From: Solirubrobacter soli DSM 22325
GTDB lineage: Bacteria; Actinomycetota; Thermoleophilia; Solirubrobacterales; Solirubrobacteraceae
Assembly (NCBI RefSeq): GCF_000423665.1
Contig: NZ_KE384069.1
Location: 299,588 to 363,587, forward strand
Reading direction: 5' to 3'
Length of the DNA stretch: 64,000 nt
Both the position numbers and the translations under genes were made by a program. The notes under the pieces are model-generated. The model was not told where the DNA came from. It saw only the letters and a program-made list of their open reading frames with translations, and ran no database searches. Below are positions 40,472 to 50,400 of the stretch, piece by piece. How positions within the stretch are numbered: position 1 is the stretch's first letter; each line of letters begins with the position of its first letter.

Positions 40472-41736
40472 CAGTACATCCCTCCGTCGGCGAGGATGTT
40501 CAGCCGGTCACGCAACGTGTTGATCGACTTCTGCGGGTTGATGCTCGCCGGCGGGTGCAGCGAGGACTGGATCGCCAGCGTCACGTCCGAGTACGACGGC
40601 GTCGCGGGGCGGACCACCGAGTCCTTGAGCTGCTCGCGGAGCAGGTCGGCGAACGGGTACACCTTGCGGACCGCGGGATCGTCATACGTCGCGTTCGTGA
40701 CCGGCGGGAGACCCTCGTTGATGGCCTCCTGGGCCTGCCACTTGGCGCTGGTCATGCACAGCGCGGCCTTGGTCGCGAGCGCCGGGTTCTTGCCGGTCTT
40801 CGGGATGCCGAGGTTGGCACCGCCGATCGAGACGCGGCTCGGCTCGCCCTTGTTGACGCCCGGCCAACGCGCGTAGCCCATGTTCTCGAAGACCTTCTTG
40901 GTCTCGGGATTGGACTCGGCGTCGGTGCGCGCCGCAGCGTACACGTACGGCCAGTTCAACAGGAAGGCGCCGTGGCCGGCCTCGAAGGCCAGGCGGGACG
41001 GATCCTCCTGCGCGGTCGACAGCGACGGATCGGACCGGCCGGAGGTCGCGACGTCATGAATGATCTGCGCGGCCTTCACCGCGGGCGCACCCAGCGTCGG
41101 ACGTCCCTCGGCGTTCACGATCGTTCCGCCGGCCGAGGCCACGAGGTTGTTGAACCACACGACGTAGCCTTCGTACTTCTGGCCCTGCTCGAGGATGTTG
41201 CCCTGGCCCGCCGGAAGCTTCTTCGCCATCGCGATCATCTCGTCCCACGTCTCGGGCGGGGTGGGGACGAGGTCCTTGCGGTACCAGAGCAGCTGCACGT
41301 TGGTGTTCAGCGGCACCGCGTACGTCTTGTTCTTCCACTGCACGGACGCCTTCGGGCCGTCCAGGACGTCCTGGAGCGCGTCCTGCTCCTCAGACCCCGT
41401 CAACTGGCGCAGCCATCCGGCCTCCGCGAACTCGGGAGTCCAGATCGTGTCCATGTTGACGATGTCGATGTTCTTGTCGCCGGCCGCGAGGCGGCGGACG
41501 ATCAACTCACGCGACGCATCGGCGGAGTTGGCGACGGGCGTCTGCTTGATGACGTACGCGCCGTTCGACTGGTCGCTGCACTCCTTAGCGGCCTTCGTGT
41601 TCGTCCCCCCGGGATCCAGGGGGCCGAGCAGGTTGAGGGTGACGGGGCCGCCACTCGACCCTCCGCACCCAGCCGCGACTATGGCGCAGGTCGCCGCTAG
41701 AGAAGCGGCTCCCACGCCGATGCCCCTACGCCTCAT
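40471..41736 (-). CDS. Sugar-binding lipoprotein of the ABC importer
   Basis: A 421-residue extracellular solute-binding protein, family 1. The signal sequence ends in the lipobox VAAGC (Cys about 24), so it is lipid-anchored. The mature part has NIDIVNMDTIWTPEFAEAGW and WYRKDLVPTPPETWDEM, as in trehalose/maltose-type binding proteins (LpqY/ThuE-like). The ATG at 41736 is fixed by GAGGAG about 5 nt upstream; the frame stays open further 5' but lacks a signal there. The ligand is probably a disaccharide or oligosaccharide; regulator, glucosidase and debranching neighbours favour an alpha-glucoside. Confidence 0.9.
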   Translation of the reverse strand: MRRRGIGVGAASLAATCAIVAAGCGGSSGGPVTLNLLGPLDPGGTNTKAAKECSDQSNGAYVIKQTPVANSADASRELIVRRLAAGDKNIDIVNMDTIWTPEFAEAGWLRQLTGSEEQDALQDVLDGPKASVQWKNKTYAVPLNTNVQLLWYRKDLVPTPPETWDEMIAMAKKLPAGQGNILEQGQKYEGYVVWFNNLVASAGGTIVNAEGRPTLGAPAVKAAQIIHDVATSGRSDPSLSTAQEDPSRLAFEAGHGAFLLNWPYVYAAARTDAESNPETKKVFENMGYARWPGVNKGEPSRVSIGGANLGIPKTGKNPALATKAALCMTSAKWQAQEAINEGLPPVTNATYDDPAVRKVYPFADLLREQLKDSVVRPATPSYSDVTLAIQSSLHPPASINPQKSINTLRDRLNILADGGMY

Positions 41737-42007
41737 TCTGCTCCTCTCCTCACGACGTCCGGATCTCCCCCTGACGTCTGATCCGACGAGGTTCCGGGAC
41801 GCATGAGCGACACCACATCGCGGCGCCCGGCCCCTCAAGCGAGCCGAGTATGTCCTGCCGTTGTGTGACTTCTGCAACAAGCATGTCACACCCGTCCGCG
41901 TTACTGATCCGCGAACTCGCGGTACCCGCAAGTCGGGCTGGTGAAGCGGTGTGCCACGTGAGAGTGGCGGGTTCGCGTCCCACGAGCCTCCTCGAACTCG
42001 ACCGCGC

Positions 42008-42025
42008 GATGAAACCGGTTACATC
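42008..42025. promoter_or_regulatory. LacI-family operator
   Basis: GATGAAACC/GGTTACATC is an 18-bp palindrome with one mismatched pair and a central CpG (AACCGGTT core), the classic LacI/GalR operator form. It overlaps the predicted transcription start of the sugar ABC operon and lies about 80 bp upstream of the LacI-type gene. Confidence 0.7.
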
Positions 42026-42028
42026 ACG

Positions 42029-42058
42029 ATTGCAACACGGTTCTATGGAGAATGTCAA
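42029..42058 (-). promoter_or_regulatory. Promoter of the sugar ABC operon
   Basis: On the minus strand a consensus -35 TTGACA (42053-42058) is 18 bp from TGCAAT (42029-42034), which matches TATAAT at four of six positions. Start of transcription would fall near 42022, inside the LacI-type operator. Confidence 0.6.
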
Positions 42059-42078
42059 GCCTTTCGTGCGCGTGCGCT

Positions 42079-42104
42079 GGTCAACCGGATTAGGCTTGTT
42101 GACC
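42079..42104. promoter_or_regulatory. Inverted repeat just before the lacI-type start
   Basis: GGTCAAC (42079-42085) and GTTGACC (42098-42104) flank 12 bp that include TAGGCT, a -10-like box 10 nt before the ATG. Possible second operator for autoregulation. Confidence 0.35.
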
Positions 42105-42106
42105 GC

Positions 42107-43105
42107 ATGCGCGGACCGACGATCCGGGACGTTGCCCGACATGCGGGCGTGAGTGCCGCGACCGTGTCGCGGGTGCTCAACGACAGCCCGCTGGTGCTCG
42201 AGCCGACGCGCGAGCGGGTTCAGGCCGCCGTCGACGAGCTCGGCTACCGGCTCAACTCGACCGCGCGCAACCTCTCGATCGGCCGGGCGATGGCGATCGG
42301 CGTCGTCGTGCCCTTCTTCACCGCGCCGTCGGTGATCGAGCGCCTGCGCGGCGTGGTGGAGCGCCTCGGCCGCGGCGAGCGGCGCGAGTACGACCTGATG
42401 CTGTTCGACGTCGAGGCGCCGGAGCAGCGCCCGCTCGAGCATCTCGTGGCGCGCGACCGCGTCGCCGGCCTGCTGATCATCTCGCTGTCGGTCTCGGACG
42501 CGGAGGTCGCGGCGCTGGCCCGCGACGAGCTGCCGACGGTGCTGGTCGACGCGGCGCATCCGAAGCTCTCGCGCGTCGTGATCGACAACCTCCGCGGGGG
42601 CGAGCTCGCGGCCGAGCACCTGCTCGCTCGCGGGCACAGCCGGATCGGGTTCGTCGGAGACCATCCCACGAACGCGTACGGCTTCACGTCGAGCGAGGAT
42701 CGCCGGCGCGGATTCCGGGGTGCGCTGCTCCGCGCCGGGGTGCCGCCGGACCACCGGCTGGAGCGTGTCGGGCCGCACGGCCGCGTGCACGCCGAGGCGA
42801 TGGCCGAGGAGCTGTTGTCGCTGCCCGAGCCGCCGACGGCGATCTTCGCGCCGTCCGATCTACAGGCGATCGGTGTGTTGAAGGCCGCCGAGCGGATGGG
42901 CATGCGGGTCCCCGAGGAGTTGGCCGTGATCGGGTTCGACGACGTCGACCTGGCGGAGATCGTCGGGCTGACGACGATCCGTCAGCCGTTGCGGGAGGGT
43001 GGCGCGCTCGCGGCCGATCTGCTGCTCGCGGCGATCGAGGGCGGCGCTCGCGCGCCGGTCGAGACCCGTCAGACGCTGACCGTGGTCGAGCGCCGGACCA
43101 CGTGA
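42107..43105 (+). CDS. LacI-family transcriptional regulator
   Basis: A 332-residue repressor. The N-terminal HTH is IRDVARHAGVSAATVSRVLN with the hinge LNSTARNLSIGRAMAIGV, then a periplasmic-binding-protein-like sugar domain (VAGLLIISLS, HSRIGFVGDHP, FGFDDVDLAEIVG-type end reading VIGFDDVDLAEI). ATG 42107 puts the HTH at the very N-terminus as expected. It is divergent from the sugar ABC operon, which has a LacI-type operator in its promoter, and overlaps the glycosidase gene by GTGA. It probably represses the importer until the sugar or a derivative binds. Confidence 0.93.
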   Translation: MRGPTIRDVARHAGVSAATVSRVLNDSPLVLEPTRERVQAAVDELGYRLNSTARNLSIGRAMAIGVVVPFFTAPSVIERLRGVVERLGRGERREYDLMLFDVEAPEQRPLEHLVARDRVAGLLIISLSVSDAEVAALARDELPTVLVDAAHPKLSRVVIDNLRGGELAAEHLLARGHSRIGFVGDHPTNAYGFTSSEDRRRGFRGALLRAGVPPDHRLERVGPHGRVHAEAMAEELLSLPEPPTAIFAPSDLQAIGVLKAAERMGMRVPEELAVIGFDDVDLAEIVGLTTIRQPLREGGALAADLLLAAIEGGARAPVETRQTLTVVERRTT

Positions 43106-44220
43106 TCGAGGCCGTCCTCTCGGCCGAGGGGTGGCCCTACGCGTCGGCGCCGCCGGTCGAGCCGGGCGACCCCGGCCGCTTCCACGCCCTGTTCGGCCGC
43201 GACTCGCTGATCACGTCGTTGCAGCTCCTGCCGGCGCGTCCGGACATCGCCCGGGCAACCCTCAAAGCTCTCGCCGTACGTCAAGGAACACGGTTCGACA
43301 GCGAAACGGGCGAGGAGCCCGGCAAGATCGGGCACGAGTTCCGCGACGCGCCGCCGGAGTCGTTCGTGGCTGCCGGATGGCCTTCCGAGGGTCCCTTCGC
43401 CTACTACGGGACGGCCGACGCGACCGCGTGGTTCATCCTCGTGGCTGCGGCGCTCGGTGAGACGAATGCTCCCGCTCTGGAGTGGCTCGCCGGGGCGCTG
43501 GACGCCGGCGGCGGACTCGTCCGGCACGTTCCCACGGCGGCGCTGGTGCAGCAGGGCTGGCGGGACACGATCGACGCGGCCGGGGACGCGGACGGCGGCG
43601 GCTACGTGCGGGCCGACGGCACGAACCCGTCGCCGCCGCTGGCCGACGCCGACACCCAGGCGGTCGTCTACGCCGCGCTTCGCGCCTCCGCGGTCGTCGA
43701 TCCGGCCTGGGGGCGACGGGCGGACGTGCTGCGGGGGTTGCTCTCCGAACGGTTCGGTCCTTCGGTGATGGCACTGGAGGCGGGGGACGTGGTCGTGCCG
43801 GGCGCGGGCTCGCAGCTCGGCTGGCTGCTGTGGGCGGACGCGCTCGAGCCCTCGGTCGCGGCCGCGTGCGCGGAGCGGCTGTGCGAGCCGGACATCCTCA
43901 CCGACCACGGGCTGCGGACGCTCGCCGCCACCGATCCGAACTTCGGTGCCTCGAGCTATCACCGCGGCGCGGTGTGGCCGTTCGACTCCTGGATCGGCTG
44001 GGGCGGGCTTCGCGCGCACGAGCGGGTAGATGAGGCCGAGCGGGTGCGGGCCGGCGTGCCGGCCGCGCTGGACGCGCTCGGTCGCGCCCCGGAGCTCTAC
44101 GCCGTCGAGCCCTTGGCGCCGATCCCGCTCGCGAATCGGGTACAGGCATGGACGATCGGTGCTCGCTGGGCGCTCGAACACCACTGGGACGGTCGATTGA
44201 GGACAGAACCCGACCGCTAA
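43102..44220 (+). CDS. Glycogen-debranching-type (alpha/alpha)6 glycosidase
   Basis: A 372-residue protein of the amylo-alpha-1,6-glucosidase-like (alpha/alpha)6 barrel group. Diagnostic stretches are FHALFGRDSLITSLQLLP, PGKIGHEFRDAPP, YYGTADATAWFI and SYHRGAVWPFDSWIGWGG, which include the likely acidic catalytic residues. It lacks the N-terminal glycan-binding domain of longer debranching proteins (about 650-700 residues), so it is a stand-alone catalytic barrel. Cytoplasmic, cotranslated with the LacI regulator. It probably hydrolyses the imported sugar, but a glucoside other than glycogen is possible. Confidence 0.8.
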   Translation: MIEAVLSAEGWPYASAPPVEPGDPGRFHALFGRDSLITSLQLLPARPDIARATLKALAVRQGTRFDSETGEEPGKIGHEFRDAPPESFVAAGWPSEGPFAYYGTADATAWFILVAAALGETNAPALEWLAGALDAGGGLVRHVPTAALVQQGWRDTIDAAGDADGGGYVRADGTNPSPPLADADTQAVVYAALRASAVVDPAWGRRADVLRGLLSERFGPSVMALEAGDVVVPGAGSQLGWLLWADALEPSVAAACAERLCEPDILTDHGLRTLAATDPNFGASSYHRGAVWPFDSWIGWGGLRAHERVDEAERVRAGVPAALDALGRAPELYAVEPLAPIPLANRVQAWTIGARWALEHHWDGRLRTEPDR

Positions 44221-44226
44221 GCCCTC

Positions 44227-44232
44227 TATCGT
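44227..44232 (+). promoter_or_regulatory. -10-like box (TATCGT) before uvrB
   Basis: TANNNT ending 9 nt before the uvrB ATG, with no Shine-Dalgarno sequence. uvrB may therefore have its own near-leaderless promoter. No SOS box of the uvrA type is present here. Confidence 0.4.
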
Positions 44233-44241
44233 TTCTGCTCT

Positions 44242-46251
44242 ATGCCGCCATTCAAGCTTGACGCCGTCTACTCGCCGACCGCCGATCAGCCGAACGCGAT
44301 CGCGACGCTGGCGCGCGGCATCGAGCGCGGCGACACCGGCCTGACGCTGCTGGGCGCGACGGGCACCGGCAAGACGATGACCATGGCGGCGACGATCGAG
44401 GCCGTGCAGCGCCCGGCGCTGATCATGGCCCACAACAAGACGCTGGCGGCGCAGCTCTGCAACGAGTTCCGGACGTACTTCCCGCACAACTCGGTCGAGT
44501 ACTTCGTCAGCTACTACGACTACTACCAGCCCGAGGCCTACGTCCCGTCCAGGGACCTCTACATCGAGAAGGACTCGGCGATCAACCAGGAGATCGACCG
44601 GCTGCGCCACGCCGCGACGGCGTCGCTGTTCGCGCGCCGGGACGTGATCATCGTCGCCTCGGTCTCGTGCATCTTCGGCCTCGGCTCGCCGGAGACCTAC
44701 AACGCGAACTGCCAGGTCATCGTCAAGAACACCGACATCGACCGCGACGAGCTGCTGCGCAAGCTCGTGTCGCTGCAGTACAACCGCAACGACACGGCGC
44801 TCGGGCGCGGCACGTTCCGCGTGCGCGGGGAGACGCTGGAGGTCTTCCCGGCCTACGAGGAGACGGCGTTCCGGGTCCTGCTGTTCGGCGACGAGGTCGA
44901 GCGCCTGCAGCACTTCGACCCGCTCACGGGCGAGATCATCCGCGACGACCTGGAGCACGTCGCGATCTGGCCGGCGACGCACTACAACGTCAAGGAAGGC
45001 ACGATGGAGCGCGCCGTGCTGGAGATCGGCCAGGAGCTCAACGAGCGCACCGCCGAGCTCGAGGCCGAGGGCAAGCTGCTCGAGGCGCACCGCCTGCGCC
45101 AGCGCACGCAGTACGACATGGAGATGCTCAAGGAGGTCGGGTTCTGCTCGGGCATCGAGAACTACTCGCGCATCCTCGACGGCCGTGAGCCGGGCTCGCG
45201 CCCGTACTGCCTGCTCGACTACTTCCCGAAGGACTTCGTCTGCTTCATCGACGAGTCGCACCAGACCGTCCCGCAGGTCGGCGGCATGTACGAGGGCGAC
45301 CGTTCGCGCAAGAAGACGCTGGTCGAGTACGGCTTCCGCCTGCCGAGCGCGATGGACAACCGCCCGCAGACGTTCGACGAATGGCTCTCGATCACGCCGC
45401 AGATGGTGTTCGTGTCGGCCACGCCCGGCCTGTACGAGAAGGAGCACTCGCAGACGCTCGTCGAGCAGATCGTGCGTCCCACCGGCATCGTGGACCCGGA
45501 GATCGACGTCCGCGAGACCAAGAACCAGATCGACGACCTGATGTCCGAGGTCCGGACGGTGGTGGACCGGGGCGAGCGCGTGCTCGTCACCACGTTGACC
45601 AAGAAGATGTCCGAGGACCTGACGGACTACCTGCTCGAGATGGGCTTCCGGGTGCGCTACCTGCACTCGGAGATCGACACGCTGGAGCGGATCCAGATCA
45701 TCCGCCAGCTGCGGCTCGGCGAGTACGACGTGCTGGTCGGCGTGAACCTGCTGCGCGAGGGCCTGGACATCCCCGAGGTGTCGCTGGTCGCGATCCTGGA
45801 TGCCGACAAGGAGGGCTTCCTCCGCGGCGAGACGTCGCTGATCCAGACGATCGGGCGCGCGGCGCGCAACGTCGGCGGCAAGGTGCTGATGTACGCCGAC
45901 AAGGAGACCGACGCGATGCGCAAGGCGATCTCCGAGACCGACCGCCGCCGCGCGATCCAGATCGCCTACAACGAGAAGCACGGCATCACGCCGGAGACGA
46001 TCGTCAAGGGCATCTCCGACATCACGGAGTTCCTGCAGTCGGACTCCAAGGTCCCCACCAAGGGCCGGCGCCGGCGCGAGAAGAAGGTCGACATGACCCC
46101 CAACGAGATCGAGCAGACGATGCGCGAGCTCGAGGAGGAGATGCTGGCCGCCGCCGAGGAGCTGCGCTTCGAGTACGCGGCGAAGCTCCGCGACGAGATC
46201 CGCGACCTGCGCCGCGAGCTGGACTCGGCGACCGCGCCCGCCGCCGAATAG
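44242..46251 (+). CDS. uvrB: Excinuclease ABC subunit B
   Basis: A 669-residue damage-verification helicase of nucleotide excision repair. Walker A is [14 protein letters not shown], followed by the DNA-clamping beta-hairpin region [16 protein letters not shown], the DEAD-type box DESHQTVPQ, helicase motif [16 protein letters not shown] and QTIGRAARN. The C-terminal UVR coiled coil that binds UvrC/UvrA is [20 protein letters not shown]. Full length with no anomalies. uvrA lies about 18 kb downstream in the same direction. Confidence 0.98.
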   Translation: MPPFKLDAVYSPTADQPNAIATLARGIERGDTGLTLLGATGTGKTMTMAATIEAVQRPALIMAHNKTLAAQLCNEFRTYFPHNSVEYFVSYYDYYQPEAYVPSRDLYIEKDSAINQEIDRLRHAATASLFARRDVIIVASVSCIFGLGSPETYNANCQVIVKNTDIDRDELLRKLVSLQYNRNDTALGRGTFRVRGETLEVFPAYEETAFRVLLFGDEVERLQHFDPLTGEIIRDDLEHVAIWPATHYNVKEGTMERAVLEIGQELNERTAELEAEGKLLEAHRLRQRTQYDMEMLKEVGFCSGIENYSRILDGREPGSRPYCLLDYFPKDFVCFIDESHQTVPQVGGMYEGDRSRKKTLVEYGFRLPSAMDNRPQTFDEWLSITPQMVFVSATPGLYEKEHSQTLVEQIVRPTGIVDPEIDVRETKNQIDDLMSEVRTVVDRGERVLVTTLTKKMSEDLTDYLLEMGFRVRYLHSEIDTLERIQIIRQLRLGEYDVLVGVNLLREGLDIPEVSLVAILDADKEGFLRGETSLIQTIGRAARNVGGKVLMYADKETDAMRKAISETDRRRAIQIAYNEKHGITPETIVKGISDITEFLQSDSKVPTKGRRRREKKVDMTPNEIEQTMRELEEEMLAAAEELRFEYAAKLRDEIRDLRRELDSATAPAAE

Positions 46252-46254
46252 TCT
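46249..46254 (+). promoter_or_regulatory. -10-like box (TAGTCT) before the PrmA-like gene
   Basis: Overlaps the uvrB stop and ends 7 nt before the GTG at 46262, fitting the leaderless pattern. Confidence 0.35.
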
Positions 46255-46261
46255 TTCGCGG

Positions 46262-47059
46262 GTGTTCCTGACCTCCTTCCGGGTCGCCGACGACGTCGAG
46301 AAGGAGGCGCTCCTCGACAAGCTCCTGCCGCTCTTGCCCGCAGGTGTCCACGAGGATGGCTTCGTGCTGTCGATCTTCACCGGCGTCCCTCTGGAGCGGT
46401 CGGTGATGGAGGCGGCGTGCGGGGTGGCGCTCACGGGGTGGACCGTCGAGGAGGTGCCGGCCGACTGGCGTGCGCGGCGTGCGCGGCTCGGCTCCGGCGG
46501 GGTGATCGTGGGTGGGCGCGTCTCGATCCGCTCGCCGTGGGACCCCTCGCCGCCGGAGGGTGTCATCGACGTCGTGGTCGAGCGGCGCGGCAGCGCGTTC
46601 GGCTCAGGCTCGCATCCGACGACGCAGATGTGCGTCGCGCTGCTGCTGGAGCTGGACGCGTGCGGCGGCGCGGCCGATCTCGGCTGTGGCGTCGGGACGC
46701 TGGCGATCGCGGCGGCGAAGCTCGGCTGGGGGCCGGTCGTGGGGGTGGACCGGGTGCCCGTGGCGATCGACGTCGCGCGCGAGAACGTCGCGCGCAACGG
46801 CGTCGCGGTGGACTGCTGGGTGGCCGATCTGGCTCAGGACGCGGTCCCGCTCGCCCCGCTGCTGCTCGTCAACGCACCGCCTCCGGTGCACGCGCGCGTG
46901 GCGGAGTCGATCACGGGCGAGGTCCGGCACGTGATCGTGTCCGGGATCGTCGCCGAGGAGGTCGAGGCGGTGCTCGCGGGCTACCACGCGGCCGGCTTCG
47001 AGGCGGCGAACGCGCTCGGGACGGAGGACGAGTGGATCGCACTGCGCTTGAGCTGCTGA
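46262..47059 (+). CDS. PrmA-like SAM-dependent methyltransferase
   Basis: A 265-residue class I methyltransferase similar to ribosomal protein L11 methyltransferase. FGSGSHPTTQMC (about 113) corresponds to the PrmA substrate-entry motif FGTGxHxTT, and DLGCGVGTLAIAAAKLG (about 139) is the SAM-binding motif I. The usual post-II motif N(I/V)LA is replaced by VNAPPPVHA, so assignment as true PrmA is uncertain. An N-terminal domain of about 100 residues precedes the fold, as in PrmA. GTG 46262 is chosen from the length and -10 box. Confidence 0.75.
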   Translation: MFLTSFRVADDVEKEALLDKLLPLLPAGVHEDGFVLSIFTGVPLERSVMEAACGVALTGWTVEEVPADWRARRARLGSGGVIVGGRVSIRSPWDPSPPEGVIDVVVERRGSAFGSGSHPTTQMCVALLLELDACGGAADLGCGVGTLAIAAAKLGWGPVVGVDRVPVAIDVARENVARNGVAVDCWVADLAQDAVPLAPLLLVNAPPPVHARVAESITGEVRHVIVSGIVAEEVEAVLAGYHAAGFEAANALGTEDEWIALRLSC

Positions 47060-47454
47060 ACCCGGACCGCGCGGCCGTCGAGGGCGCGGCGCTGGGCCAG
47101 CTGGCGTGCGAGCTGCCGGGCGGTGGGCTGCTGATCACCGCGTCGCGGCTGGTCGAGTTCGGCGCGCGGGCGGCGATCCTGTACGCCCCGGGCCTCTTCC
47201 GCCTGGACTTCACGCCACGCGAGGAGACGCTCGGGCTCTACCCGAAGGCGTTCGTCGAGGACGCCGAGTGGCGCGCGAACGAGCAGACCTGGGACGGCTA
47301 CCGCGATCCCGCGGGCCCGGCCCCGATCGAGCTGATGGGGATCTTCGGCTCGATCGGGCTCCAGGCGTGGATCCACGTGCTCTCATTCACGGAACGGGAC
47401 GCCTTGGCCACGCACTTCGTGGCCAAGGCGGAGATCCGTTCTACGGCGCCGTAG
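47032..47454 (+). CDS. Conserved-looking small protein of unknown function
   Basis: A 140-residue protein starting at GTG 47032 behind a GGAGG 4 nt upstream, overlapping the methyltransferase gene by 28 nt. It reads MDRTALELLNPDRAAVEGAA, later LYAPGLFRLDFTPREETLGL and IELMGIFGSIGLQAWIHVLS. It is mixed alpha/beta by eye, with no signal or membrane segment. The family is not recognised. The 3' end includes a 12-bp hairpin, and its stop falls on a palindrome shared with the convergent rhamnosidase gene. Confidence 0.6.
   Translation: MDRTALELLNPDRAAVEGAALGQLACELPGGGLLITASRLVEFGARAAILYAPGLFRLDFTPREETLGLYPKAFVEDAEWRANEQTWDGYRDPAGPAPIELMGIFGSIGLQAWIHVLSFTERDALATHFVAKAEIRSTAP
47401..47429 (-). terminator. 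Perfect 12-bp hairpin inside a coding end; likely rhamnosidase terminator
   Basis: GCCTTGGCCACG and its exact complement CGTGGCCAAGGC flank the loop CACTT. It is inside the 140-residue gene on the plus strand but begins 11 nt after the rhamnosidase stop on the minus strand, the position of an intrinsic terminator. No U-tract. Confidence 0.5.
47441..47454. other. 14-bp palindrome formed by two overlapping stop regions
   Basis: CTACGGCGCCGTAG is a perfect palindrome. The plus-strand gene and the minus-strand rhamnosidase both end Thr-Ala-Pro-stop on it, so each stop codon lies at one edge. Confidence 0.8.
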
Positions 47455-50400
47455 TGCTCAGTGTGAAGGTGAGCGTCTTGGCGTAGCTGCCGGTGCGTAG
47501 CGCCTCGTTGGCACCGATGCTCTGCGTGGCGGCGAGCGTCAGCGGGTCGTTGCTGATCGGGGCGGCCCAGCTCTTGAGCGGGGTCGGGTTGCTCGCGCCG
47601 CTCACCGGCTTGCCCTCGATCTGCAGCGGCTGCGCGAGGGCGAAGCTGCCGTTGACGAGGCGACCCGTGGCGGTGGCGCTCGGGTCGTGGACCGTGAGTG
47701 TGGCATCGCCGGCGGTACTCGTGACGACGCCGGTGAGCGTTGCCGCGTAGTCCTTGGCGAGCCCGGGGGTGAAGGCGCCGAAGCTCGCCGGGTTCAGGCT
47801 CAGCGCGAGCGTCGCCGGGACGTTGCCGCTGACCGGCGTGTCCACGCTCGTGGCATCGACCGTCGCCGCCAGGAAGCGATACGAGCCGCTGCCGACCTCG
47901 TAGACCGCGTCGCCGTTCGTCGTGCCCTTGTAGGTCACGCCGGGCTGGGTGTTGGCGGGCTTGCCGGACTCGAGTGCCTGCTGTCCGTCGGCGAGCGGGA
48001 CGTGGACCTCGGCGCGCGTGTTGACCGGCAGGTCGACGTCGATGCTCAGGCGGCCGGCGGCGTCACGGCTCCAGCTCGTCTTCGCCTCGCCGTAGCTGGT
48101 CTTGACGGCGCTTCCGGCGCTCCTCAATTCCCCGACGGCGGGGTCGACCAACTGCGTCTTGTAGCCCGGGTCCTTGGGAGCGAGGCCGCCGACGTCGTCG
48201 TAGAGCCAGTCGCCGATCGAGCCGAGCCCGTAGTGGTTGAACGAGTTCATCCCGGCGTCCTGGAGCGAGCCGTCCGGGCGGATGCCGTCCCAGCGCTCCC
48301 AGATCGTCGTCCCGCCACGGCTGAGCATGTAGCCCCAGCTCGGGTAGGAGTCCTGGGTGAGGATCTTGTAGGCGAGGTCGCCGCGGCCTCCGTCCTGCAG
48401 GACATTGAGCAGGAACGGGGTGCCGAGGAAGCCGGTGCTCAGGTGGTTCCCGCGGCCGCTGACATCGAGCGCCAGGCGGTCGAAGGCCTGCTGCTCGAGG
48501 TTGTCCGGGACGAGGCCGAACTTGAGCGCGAGCACGTAGCTGGTCTGGCTGCCGGAGCCGACGGTGCCGTCGGCACGCACCCAGCGGTTCACGAACGCGC
48601 TCTTGATCTGGCTGTAGAGCGATGCATACGTGGCGGCGTCCTCGTCCTTGCCGAGCGCTTGCGCGGTCTGGCGGACGATGTCGGTGCTGTAGGCGAAGAA
48701 CGCGGTGCCGATGAAGTCCAGCGGCGTCGAGCCGTCCGGCGCCAGCCAGTCGCCGTAGCCCTGGTTGGGGCGGATGAGGTTGGAGCTGTTGGCCTTCAGG
48801 TACGCGATCCACTTCGTCATCGCGTCGTAGTTGGCGGTCAGGATGCGCGGGTCGCCGTAGCGGCGGTAGAGCGCCCACGGCAGCACGGTGCCGGCATCGC
48901 CCCAGCCCGCCGTGCCCTCGCCGCAGCAGGTGACGGGGGCGACGTCCGGGAAGGCGCCGTTGGTGTTCTGGGAGTCGCGGAGCGTCTGCAGCCATTGCCC
49001 GAGGTAGTTCGAGGCGTCCTCGTTGAACGCTCCGGTCGAGGCGAACGCCTGGATGTCACCCGTCCAGCCGAGGCGCTCGTCGCGCTGGCTGGCATCGCTC
49101 GGGACGCCGAGGAAGTTCGAGTGCTGGCCCCAGCGGATCGCGGACTGGATGCTGTTGACCAGGGCGTTGGAGGACGTGAACGTGCCGTAGTCCGGCAAGT
49201 CGGAGCTGACGACGCGGCCCTCGAGGCTGTCGACGGTCCCGCCGGTCACCTCCACGTAGCGGAAGCCGTGGTAGGTGAAGCGCGGTTCGTAGGTCTCGGT
49301 GCCGCTTCCTCGGAGCGTGTAGGTGTCGGTCTGCTGCGCGGAGCGGAGGTTGGTCGTGTAGAGCGTGCCGTCGCCGTTGAGGAGCTCGCCGAAGCGCAGC
49401 CGGAGCTTCGTCCCGGCGGCGCCGTGGGTCGTGATCTTCGCCCAGCCGGCGAAGTTCTGGCCGAGGTCATAGATCGTCGTGCCGGCGTTCGGGTGGGTGA
49501 CGGCCTTGAGCTGGAGCGTGTCGATCACGCGGATCGGCGGCGCCTGGCTGGGCTCGACCGCCATCGTCTCGTTGCGCTCGACGGCGCTGGGCCATTGCGC
49601 ATTGAACCCCGGCTGGTCCCAGCCGGGCTTGTCCGCGCGGGCGTCGTAGGTCTCGCCGTCGTAGATGCCGGTGGTCTGCAGGCCGCCGCGGCCGACCTGC
49701 CACGTGCCGTCGGTGGCGATGCGGGTGGAGGTGCCGTCCGCGTACGTGATCTTCAGTTGCGCGAGCAGCGCGGGGTTCGTGCCCCACTTCTTCCCGCCCT
49801 GCAGGCGGGTGCTGTACCAGCCGTCGCCGAGGATCGCGCCGATCGCGTTGTCGCCCTGCTTGACCAGGCTCGTGACGTCGTAGGTCTGTGACGGCACGCG
49901 CTTGGAGTACTCCGTCCAGCCCGGTGCCAGGACGGCGTCGCCGACCTTGGTGCCGTTGATGTGGACCTCGTACATGCCGAGCGCGGAGACGTACAGGCGG
50001 GCACTCGCGATCTGCTTCGCGGCGCTGAAGTCCTTGCGCAGGTACGGGCTGGGCTGGGGCGGGAGGGAAACGTTCGAGCCCCACGGGCCGCTGCCGTACG
50101 TGGCGAGCTCGCGCGCGGGCGTCCACGCGTTGTCATCGAACGCGGGCTGCTCCCAGCCGGCGGGTCCGGTGGTGCTCGTCTTCCAGGAGTTGTTCGTGTC
50201 GAAGGTCGCGCTGTCGGTCTTCAGGCGGGCGATGAAGCCGCCCGGCGTCTGCGCGCCGTTCTGATTGAGGCGGTTCTTGACCTGGACCGCGATCGTGTTC
50301 GCGCCCGGCTTGAGCAGGCTCGTGACATCGAGCTGGATCGCCTTCTGCCAGGCGTTCTCGTCGGCGTCGCGGGTGGCCTTGGTGTCGATCACCTGGGTGC

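Larger units (their letters stand above)
41737..42106. other. 370-bp divergent regulatory region between sugar ABC operon and lacI-type gene
   Basis: No convincing gene. It contains a minus-strand promoter (42029-42058), a LacI-type operator (42008-42025), a palindrome CCGCGA-AC-TCGCGG at 41909-41922 and an inverted repeat at 42079-42104. The predicted importer mRNA would have a leader of about 285 nt, which holds no recognised riboswitch. Confidence 0.6.

Noticed and set aside
41938-41990. tRNA-like T-arm (GGGTTCGCGTCCC) in the same region
   Set aside because: The invariant A58 is replaced by C, and no acceptor stem, D-arm or anticodon stem can be folded around it.
41850-42152. 100-codon ORF in the lacI/sugar ABC intergenic region
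   Set aside because: It covers the promoter and operator, runs into the LacI gene out of frame, has no ribosome-binding site and mixed composition.
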